Shown here in pieces: positions 58,395 through 64,000 of a DNA stretch of 64,000 nucleotides (its first letter is position 1; every line of letters starts with the position of its first letter). The stretch lies in contig OY282373.1 of the NCBI GenBank assembly GCA_958295805.1, forward strand, positions 2,141,001-2,205,000. The letters are read 5' to 3'. This stretch comes from an uncultured Nitrospirales bacterium (lineage in GTDB: Bacteria; Nitrospirota; Nitrospiria; Nitrospirales; UBA8639). The position numbers and the translations under genes are program-made. The notes under the pieces are model-generated. The model made no database searches. It was given only the letters and a program-made list of their open reading frames with translations, and was not told the origin of the DNA.

Positions 58395-59594
58395 ATGAGC
58401 GAATCTGAAAGCAACGATTCAAAAATACAGAAGCTGCTCCGAGGTATTAGAAAAAAATCTCCGCAAGGCGAATACGTCTACAGAGGCGAACCCCAAAAAT
58501 ATAAGAAAATTTCCTCTGCGTTTTACCGAAAGTACGAAAAACAAATTGAAGCGGAGGAATTTAACCTTCAAATAGCCCAAGGGGAAATGCTGAAACAGGT
58601 AAAAGAATACACCAATTTTACCGATGAAACCGACGTCCTCACCGAACTGCAACATTACGGAGGGAAAACCAATCTGATCGACTTCACCACCGATTATCTC
58701 ATAGCATTATTCTTTGCCTGCGATGGCTTCTTCGAAAAAGACGGCAGAGTTATCCTGCTCAACCGAAAATCCAACAAGGAAAGAATCGCGTCTCCAAAGA
58801 AAAATCTGAACAACCGGGTCATCTCGCAGAAAAGCATATTTTTTCAATCCCCGAAAGGCTACCTCGACGAAGAGGATTTTGCCGTTATTCCTATTCCCGG
58901 AGAGATGAAACAACCCGTTTTACAGTACTTGAGTACATACCATGGCATTACAACGCATACCATTTACAACGATATTTTCGGCTACATCCAAAATCAGGAA
59001 AAACACCAAAACGCCTATACCAAGTTTTATATTGGTTTAACCTGTCAAGAAAAGGGTGAATACGAAGAAGCGATCAAGCATTATGACGAAACGATTCACA
59101 TCAATCGCCAACATGCCGAAGCCTACAACAACAGAGGAGCCGCCAAGGCCATGCTTGGCAGGTACGAGGAAGCCATTGCCGACTATGATCAAGCAATCCG
59201 CATCAATCGCCAACATGCCGCAGCCTACAAGAACAGAGTAGCCGACAAGGGCAAACTTGGCAGGCATGAGGAAGCCATGGCGGATTACACCGAAGCTATC
59301 CGCATCAATTCCAAAATTGCCGCAGCCTACAACAACAGAGGAGCCGACAAGGACAAACTTGGCAGACATGAGGAAGCCATTGAGGATTACAACGAAGCTA
59401 TCCGCATCAACCCCCAATATGCCGAAGCCTACAACCACAGAGGAATCGCCAATATAAAAATTAAGGCGTACAAAAAGGCACGCGTCGACTTGCAACACGC
59501 TTTTGAATTATCAACGAGACAAGGCGACCAAGAGTGGGCCCAGAACGCTCAGAGGTTGCTAGATGAACTACCGCCGGCCGGCAGCGAGGATTAG
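58395..59594 (+). CDS. FRG-domain protein with C-terminal TPR repeats
   Basis: 399 residues. FRG domain at about 25-125: [44 protein letters not shown]. From about residue 217, five TPR-like 34-residue units ([34 protein letters not shown]), nearly identical in DNA (102-bp unit, 59055-59480). FRG is a domain of unknown activity, common near defence genes. Low G+C like the preceding three genes; may belong to the same island. Confidence 0.8.
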   Translation: MSESESNDSKIQKLLRGIRKKSPQGEYVYRGEPQKYKKISSAFYRKYEKQIEAEEFNLQIAQGEMLKQVKEYTNFTDETDVLTELQHYGGKTNLIDFTTDYLIALFFACDGFFEKDGRVILLNRKSNKERIASPKKNLNNRVISQKSIFFQSPKGYLDEEDFAVIPIPGEMKQPVLQYLSTYHGITTHTIYNDIFGYIQNQEKHQNAYTKFYIGLTCQEKGEYEEAIKHYDETIHINRQHAEAYNNRGAAKAMLGRYEEAIADYDQAIRINRQHAAAYKNRVADKGKLGRHEEAMADYTEAIRINSKIAAAYNNRGADKDKLGRHEEAIEDYNEAIRINPQYAEAYNHRGIANIKIKAYKKARVDLQHAFELSTRQGDQEWAQNAQRLLDELPPAGSED

Positions 59595-59694
59595 GGAAGT
59601 GCCGGGATGTGTTCAAGTTTTCGGGTTAGGGTGTGTTTCGACACCACGCCCGTTGCGGAACCAAAATGACCCTATGACGTTATGGGATATGAGC

Positions 59695-59994
59695 ATGAAC
59701 GAGCCAATCACACCCGGCGAAATTTTGCTTGAGGAATACCTCAAGCCCATGGGGATTTCGCAGAATGCCATGGCCCGCGCCATCGTGGTCTCACCACGAG
59801 CGATCAACGAAGTCGTGCATGGCCGACGGTCGATCACACCGGCCATGTCCATTCGCTTCGGGGCGTTCTTCGGGCAATCTGATGAGTTCTGGCATGGAAT
59901 CCAAATTGAATGTGACTTTCGCAACCTCGTAGGGAAAAAGAAAAAATTGACTTCCGGTATCCAACCCGCTTCCACTTTGGTTCGAGCATCGTGA
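59695..59994 (+). CDS. Orphan HigA-type antitoxin
   Basis: 99 residues from ATG 59695 (upstream ATG 59689 also possible). [40 protein letters not shown] and [17 protein letters not shown] are HigA features. No HigB gene is next to it. The last codons (STLVRAS) are part of a dispersed repeat also found at 60473, so the tail seems replaced. Confidence 0.75.
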   Translation: MNEPITPGEILLEEYLKPMGISQNAMARAIVVSPRAINEVVHGRRSITPAMSIRFGAFFGQSDEFWHGIQIECDFRNLVGKKKKLTSGIQPASTLVRAS

Positions 59995-60003
59995 TCTCCC
60001 ATG
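59973..60003 (+). repeat. Direct repeat, copy 1 (CACTTTGGTTCGAGCATC)
   Basis: Repeated at 60473-60503 with three changes, exactly 500 bp apart. Copy 1 forms the end of the orphan higA. The rest of the 60004-60161 gap holds a GCCTGCCTG palindrome at 60041. Confidence 0.7.
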
Positions 60004-60161
60004 TCTGAACAATCTCTGCACGCATCCTCACCGCCGCCAAGCCTGCCTGTGCCCGGCAGACAAGCCTACTCAAAGAGAAAGGAGCGACGGTCTGAAATAT
60101 AAGGATAACCGAAAAGATTATCAGGACGGCTTTTGAAGTACCGTCAGTAAGGAGTAAATCG

Positions 60162-60386
60162 ATGACCCAACTTCTTCAAAAGGCTTTCGAGAGAGCCGCC
60201 AAATTGCCTCAGGAGGAACAGGATAAATTTGCGCGTTTCCTCCTGGCTGAACTTGAGTCGGAGCGGCAATGGGCTGCGTTGTTCAACCGTCCCGAGTCGG
60301 AGGATTTGCTGGATCGGCTGGCCGATGAGGCACTGACGGCGCACCGGTCGGGACGGACTCAGCCCTTCAATATAGAAGAATTGTAG
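60162..60386 (+). CDS. Small antitoxin-like protein
   Basis: 74 residues, LLQKAFERAAKLPQEEQDKF, ESERQWAALFNRPESEDLLD, and TAHRSGRTQPFN. This looks like the short antitoxins placed before RelE-like toxins; a truncated toxin follows by 2 bp. ATG 60162 has AAGGAG upstream. Confidence 0.7.
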   Translation: MTQLLQKAFERAAKLPQEEQDKFARFLLAELESERQWAALFNRPESEDLLDRLADEALTAHRSGRTQPFNIEEL

Positions 60387-60388
60387 GC

Positions 60389-60520
60389 GTGCGTTCATTT
60401 ACACGGACGAGTTTCTGGGATGCCTACCGGCGACTCCTGGAACATGTACCTGCCTGGGCTCCGGCAGACAGGCACTTTGGTTCGAGCATCTTGACCTCCC
60501 ATCTCGGTCTGTGCTTGTAG
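60389..60520 (+). pseudogene. RelE-like toxin, truncated by a repeat
   Basis: GTG 60389 opens VRSFTRTSFWDAYRRLLEHV, typical of a RelE-like toxin N-terminus, but from about residue 21 it runs into a palindrome (CCTGCCTGGGCTCCGGCAGA) and the repeat CACTTTGGTTCGAGCATC, then stops at 60520. The catalytic part is lost. The gap to 60597 shows nothing else. Confidence 0.7.
60449..60503. repeat. Palindrome plus direct repeat copy 2
   Basis: The GCCTGTCTGC-family palindrome (60449-60474), followed at once by CACTTTGGTTCGAGCATC (60473-60503). Inserted within the toxin frame. Confidence 0.7.
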
Positions 60521-60597
60521 ACGACCAATCTTTTATGGGGGGAATAAATTTTTGTCCGCCTTCGCATTTGTCACGCGAAGCAGGGCTGGGGGTAAAG

Positions 60598-61902
60598 TTA
60601 GTGAATTCGTCGGATTCCTTCACTCTTGGGTTGAGCAAGAGGAACGTGGGAAGGGACGCAACGGTCCTGAACCATATCTAGAAGACGATCGGCCAGGACA
60701 CGTTTCGGCAATCGGTCGAGGTGACGTGGTTCTCCGTCACGAGGGAGGAGGATCGCTTCATTGGTCTCGCTGCCGAAGGCTGAGTGATCGCCGGTAATAC
60801 GATTCACGACGATGACGTCCAAGTTTTTTTGATGGAGTTTTTTTCGGCCGTTGGCGAGCAGGTCTTCGGATTCCGCGGCGAATCCGACCAACACCTGATG
60901 GGTTCGTTTCCGTGACAACGATTCAAGAATATCGGGAGTCCGTTCAAGGTCCAAGGGCATCCCGTTCCATTCGTGTTTTTTCATCTTTGTCGGTACGGGA
61001 TGCCGAGGGCGAAAGTCTCCGACCGCCGCGGTCATGATGAGGACGGTCGCCCAGGCAAACCGGGCATCCAACGCCTGATACATGTCTTCAGCCGTCAACG
61101 CGGAGATGGTTTGGACGTTGGGGGGAGACGGCAGCGCGGTAGGCCCGCTGACAAGCACCACCTCCGCCCCTCGTTCGGCCGCGGCTGCCGCCACGGCGTA
61201 TCCCATTTTTCCTGATGAAGCATTGGTAATAAAGCGAACCGCGTCAATGGGTTCTCGCGTCGGGCCGGCCGAGACGAGTACTCGTTGCCCGACCCAATCC
61301 CGCCTGTCTGCCTGTCTACCAGGGCCCAGGCAGGCCGCGGCACGGGCAGGTTGGTGAGACAGACGGGCATACACCGCGTCCACAATCGTCCGTTCGGCGG
61401 GCAACCGGCCTGTTCCGACCAGACCGGAAGCCAGCGGGCCTTCCGCCGGTTCCAGCACCACGACTCCCCGCTCGCGCAACGTCCGCACGTGCGCCACCAG
61501 TGCAGGGTGGTTCCACATTTCTCCATCCATGGCCGGGGCCATCACGATGGGGCACCGTGCCGCCAGCAACAGGGTGCTCAGGAGGTCATCCGCCAACCCC
61601 AGCGCGCATTTGGTCAGGCAGTTTGCCGTAGCCGGAGCCACCAACACCAAGTCGGCCTCTTGAGTGCCTTGCAGGTGCGGCATGGATTCCGCGTCGGCAA
61701 AGAGGCCCTGACGAACCGGACGGCCGGACAACGTTTCAAAGGTCAAGGGCGTCACAAACTGCGTCGCGGCGGACGTCATCACCACGGAAACGTCAGCCCC
61801 TTCCTGCGCAAGCGTTCGCAGCAGGGATACGGCTTTATACGCCGCAATGCTCCCCGTCACGCCTAGGACGATCTGCTTACCGCGCAACGTGTTCTCGCTC
61901 AT
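60598..61902 (-). CDS. coaBC: Phosphopantothenoylcysteine decarboxylase/PPC synthetase
   Basis: Makes 4'-phosphopantetheine from phosphopantothenate and Cys. 434 residues: CoaC flavoprotein half (GVTGSIAAYKAVSLLRTL, TPLTFETLSG, PATANCLTKCALGLADDLLS, MAPAMDGEMWNHP) and CoaB half (VLVSAGPTREPIDAVRFITN, SSGKMGYAVAAAAAERGA). The linker (about 188-201, ACLGPGRQADRRD) is encoded by a dispersed palindrome, so it looks acquired. ATG 61902 is used. Confidence 0.95.
   Translation of the reverse strand: MSENTLRGKQIVLGVTGSIAAYKAVSLLRTLAQEGADVSVVMTSAATQFVTPLTFETLSGRPVRQGLFADAESMPHLQGTQEADLVLVAPATANCLTKCALGLADDLLSTLLLAARCPIVMAPAMDGEMWNHPALVAHVRTLRERGVVVLEPAEGPLASGLVGTGRLPAERTIVDAVYARLSHQPARAAACLGPGRQADRRDWVGQRVLVSAGPTREPIDAVRFITNASSGKMGYAVAAAAAERGAEVVLVSGPTALPSPPNVQTISALTAEDMYQALDARFAWATVLIMTAAVGDFRPRHPVPTKMKKHEWNGMPLDLERTPDILESLSRKRTHQVLVGFAAESEDLLANGRKKLHQKNLDVIVVNRITGDHSAFGSETNEAILLPRDGEPRHLDRLPKRVLADRLLDMVQDRCVPSHVPLAQPKSEGIRRIH
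61302..61340. repeat. GCCTGTCTGC-family palindrome inside coaBC
   Basis: GCCTGTCTGCCTGTCTACCA followed by GGGCCCAGGCAGGC, in frame. Lies in the CoaC-CoaB linker. Confidence 0.75.
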
Positions 61903-61920
61903 CACGTTCGTCCGGGCACG

Positions 61921-62289
61921 CTACGCTTCCGTCTCCGACGCAGGCGCGGCTTCTTTCGGCGAATCATCAATGTAGACGCCAAGTTGCTGTTTGATTTCCT
62001 TCGCGTCTTCGTCAGCCTCCGCGGACCCTGACGGATGGCCAGGATGTTCCTGATTTTTCTTCGTTTCTCGAAGGGCTTGACGGGCTTCTTCCCCGATTAA
62101 ATAGTCCACGTTGCCGCCCAACACTTCTTCAAGGGCCAGGGACGTTTCTTTTGTAAATTTACTCGTGTGTGATCGTTTCGTCCCACGCATGAGCTGTTTC
62201 GCACGTTGGGCCGAGACCAGGACCACACGATAGCGTGAATCAAACGTGCCGGATCTCTCGTCCGGCAGCAGTGGAAGGGTATCAATCAT
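61921..62289 (-). CDS. rpoZ: RNA polymerase omega subunit
   Basis: 122 residues. DSRYRVVLVSAQRAKQLMRG and ALEEVLGGNVDYLIGE match omega (Rpb6 family), which assists beta' folding. The acidic C-terminal extension (residues 75-122) is longer than in E. coli. Between gmk and coaBC, as in many bacteria. Confidence 0.93.
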   Translation of the reverse strand: MIDTLPLLPDERSGTFDSRYRVVLVSAQRAKQLMRGTKRSHTSKFTKETSLALEEVLGGNVDYLIGEEARQALRETKKNQEHPGHPSGSAEADEDAKEIKQQLGVYIDDSPKEAAPASETEA

Positions 62290-62322
62290 GATGGAAACTC
62301 CTTTGCGTGAATTACCAACCGC

Positions 62323-62964
62323 TTATATGGCCATCTCTCTCATCGTCAATGGGTCTCTTGATCCGTCGTCCACAAACCAGTCGTCACTCAATCGACTGGT
62401 TTTGATCCGTTCGGCCAGAATGATGGACTCTAATTCCTTCGTCGCCTGCCGGAGGTCCTCGTTCCGAATGAGGTAGTGATACGCTTTGACGTTGGCAATT
62501 TCATTTCTGGCTCCTTGGAGACGCCGTTGGATGTCTTCCGGCGTCTCTGCACCCCGTTGAGCAAGCCGGGTTTTGAGAACGTCAAGCGACGGCGGAGCCA
62601 CAAACACGAAGACGGCCTTCTGAAATCGCTCCATGATTTGCTTCGCCCCCTGGGTATCGATTTCCAACAACACGTCCAACCCCCTGTCCATGGCCTCCAG
62701 CAACGGCCGTTTGGGGGTCCCGTATTGACGGCCGTAGACTTCCGCCCACTCAACAAACGCGTCCTCCCTCACCATGGCGTGAAATTTCTCCTGTTCCACA
62801 AACCAATACTCGACGCCGTCTCGCTCGCCGGACCTCGGTTTTCTCGTCGTATAGGAGATCGACAGCGTGGTCCTCGGCACGCGCTCAATCATATTTTTGC
62901 ACAGCGTACTTTTCCCCACGCCGGAAGGCCCCGACACAACCACCGATATCCCCTTCCCTCGCAT
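62323..62964 (-). CDS. gmk: Guanylate kinase
   Basis: 213 residues from ATG 62964 (MRGKGISVVVSGPSGVGKST, P-loop). SISYTTRKPRSGERDGVEYW, YGTPKRPLLEAMDRGLDVLL and RRLQGARNEI are family motifs. The longer frame to 63048 overlaps yicC and is not used. GMP to GDP; 33 bp before rpoZ. Confidence 0.95.
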   Translation of the reverse strand: MRGKGISVVVSGPSGVGKSTLCKNMIERVPRTTLSISYTTRKPRSGERDGVEYWFVEQEKFHAMVREDAFVEWAEVYGRQYGTPKRPLLEAMDRGLDVLLEIDTQGAKQIMERFQKAVFVFVAPPSLDVLKTRLAQRGAETPEDIQRRLQGARNEIANVKAYHYLIRNEDLRQATKELESIILAERIKTSRLSDDWFVDDGSRDPLTMREMAI

Positions 62965-63004
62965 CAGATCATCCTCTCCACGCGACTCCGCCTCACGCGG
63001 TGAA

Positions 63005-63883
63005 CTATTCCACATTTTGCACCTGCTCACGAATTTTTTCCAGTTCACTTTTGAGCGTCACGACGTGCGTGGAGATTTCGGCGCTGTTGACCTTGGAGCC
63101 GATCGTATTGACCTCTCGCCCCATCTCCTGCAACAAAAAATCCAACTGCCGTCCGACCGGCTCCCGTTTTTTGACCATGTCGTCAAATTGCGTGACGTGA
63201 CTGTGAAGCCGGGTGAGTTCTTCCGTCACGTCGCACCGGTCCGCCAAGAGGACACATTCCTGGGTGAGTCGCGTCTCGTCACCGTTTGTCGAGCCGGACA
63301 ATTCCTGAACGCGCGCGCGCATCCGGTCCCGGAGCCCTTTCATCACGCGGGGGAACCCGCGCCGGATGGATTGATGAATCCTCCGAACGTGCGTCAACCG
63401 TTTGACAATGTCGCGTTGCAGGATTTTTCCCTCTTTGGACCTCATGCGATCAAGGTCGGCCACCGCGCCCGATACCAGCCGCGTCACCGCCCGACTCACG
63501 TTCCCGTCGTCAAGCGGGAATTCCACCACCCGAAAGATGTCCCGGAACGAGGCCAACAGATCGATGTCGATCCGGCCCTCTACCTGAAAGTCCTTCTGTA
63601 ACGTTTTGAGCGCCTGATAATATTGACGAGCAACGGGACGATCAAGGATAACGTGCGTCCTGCGTTCTTCTCCTCCCGCACAGGTGACGGTCACTTCGAT
63701 TCGCCCTCGCCGACACGTTTGAGCGACGAGCGCCTTGAGACCCTCTTCCCATTCAAACCGCCCTTTGGGCAATCGGGTCACGATCTCCCGAAATCGATGG
63801 TTCACCGATCGGACTTCCGCCACAATGGTCAGCCCTCGATGGGTCCCTTCCCGTTTTCCAAACCCGGTCATGCTTTTCAACAT
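63005..63883 (-). CDS. yicC: YicC-family endoribonuclease
   Basis: 292 residues. KSMTGFGKREGTH at the N-terminus, VRSVNHRFREIVTRLP, and the C-terminal LLQEMGREVNTIGSKVNSAE are YicC signatures. YicC was shown to be an RNase in E. coli. ATG 63883 overlaps the nth stop (ATGTTGA). Confidence 0.92.
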   Translation of the reverse strand: MLKSMTGFGKREGTHRGLTIVAEVRSVNHRFREIVTRLPKGRFEWEEGLKALVAQTCRRGRIEVTVTCAGGEERRTHVILDRPVARQYYQALKTLQKDFQVEGRIDIDLLASFRDIFRVVEFPLDDGNVSRAVTRLVSGAVADLDRMRSKEGKILQRDIVKRLTHVRRIHQSIRRGFPRVMKGLRDRMRARVQELSGSTNGDETRLTQECVLLADRCDVTEELTRLHSHVTQFDDMVKKREPVGRQLDFLLQEMGREVNTIGSKVNSAEISTHVVTLKSELEKIREQVQNVE

Positions 63884-64000
63884 GGACGCAGACGCTTTCC
63901 TTCCCAGTGACAATCTTCATAAATCACACAGGCCTCACACTTGGGTTTCCGAGCCAGGCACGTGTAGCGGCCATGGAGCAAAATCCTCTGCGAGCCTTCG
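63877..64000 (-). CDS. nth: Endonuclease III, C-terminal part (5' beyond window)
   Basis: About 40 codons reading GSQRILLHGRYTCLARKPKC, EACVIYEDC to stop at 63877. The LHGRYxC and CxxC...C pattern is the end of Nth with its 4Fe-4S Cys (C-x6-C-x2-C-x5-C). The rest lies to the right. Confidence 0.85.
   Translation of the reverse strand, partial: EGSQRILLHGRYTCLARKPKCEACVIYEDCHWEGKRLRPC

Overview
The window is a bacterial chromosome segment, most likely from a Nitrospirota bacterium close to Nitrospira. The reason is one near-complete reductive TCA (rTCA) gene set: two-subunit ATP-citrate lyase, aconitase, fumarate reductase-like flavoprotein and Fe-S subunits, succinyl-CoA synthetase, monomeric isocitrate dehydrogenase, and a five-subunit 2-oxoacid:ferredoxin oxidoreductase. 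That combination is known from Nitrospira and Aquificae. The taxon is an inference: there is no rRNA or nitrite oxidoreductase gene here.

Layout. (1) 1-8060, minus strand: the 5' 2,686 codons of a giant, very G+C-rich secreted repeat protein (Ig-like and Calx-beta-like modules). Its stop lies beyond the left edge, so plus-strand frames there are shadows. A four-copy tandem repeat (8053-8403) covers its start. (2) 8.7-12.3 kb: hflK-hflC, a pentapeptide protein and a CobW-type GTPase. (3) 12.3-17.3 kb: REP-like palindromes, a small zinc-ribbon gene with a partial duplication, a broken DUF559 gene, a TraB-family protein and an aminopeptidase P. (4) 17.3-27.4 kb, minus strand: aclB-aclA-acn-frdB-frdA-sucC-sucD, with a predicted promoter separated from aclB by a 152-bp MITE-like element. 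(5) 27.7-36.7 kb: type IV pilus minor pilins and prepilin peptidase, interrupted by the isocitrate dehydrogenase gene, a DUF4143 ATPase, a sulfatase-modifying-factor-like protein and a DUF427 protein. (6) 36.8-50.6 kb: a LuxR-type HTH, rlmB, cysS, a DedA protein, surE, the oxidoreductase operon, an M23 peptidase, cutA, a lipoprotein, a ThrH-like phosphatase, a 2-hydroxyacid dehydrogenase and a Ca2+/cation antiporter. (7) 50.6-60.5 kb: accessory region with SprT-like, tadA, BrnTA, tRNA-Ser(CGA), a HigBA-like pair, a truncated second copy of the tRNA region, and an A+T-rich defence island: methyltransferase remnant, cytosine-5 methyltransferase, MORC/MutL-like ATPase fused to a PD-(D/E)XK-like domain, Vsr endonuclease, FRG-TPR protein. 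Orphan or broken toxin-antitoxin genes follow. (8) 60.6-64 kb: coaBC, rpoZ, gmk, yicC and the 3' end of nth.

Together, sections 4, 5 and 6 give most of the enzymes for autotrophic CO2 fixation through the rTCA cycle: citrate cleavage by AclBA, reduction of fumarate, formation of succinyl-CoA, ferredoxin-dependent carboxylation by the oxidoreductase, and reductive carboxylation of 2-oxoglutarate by isocitrate dehydrogenase. The most notable candidate system is the MTase-MORC-like ATPase-Vsr operon with its FRG-TPR neighbour. A second theme is palindromic repeats that reach into coding ends (sucC, an orphan higA, a RelE-like toxin, the coaBC linker).
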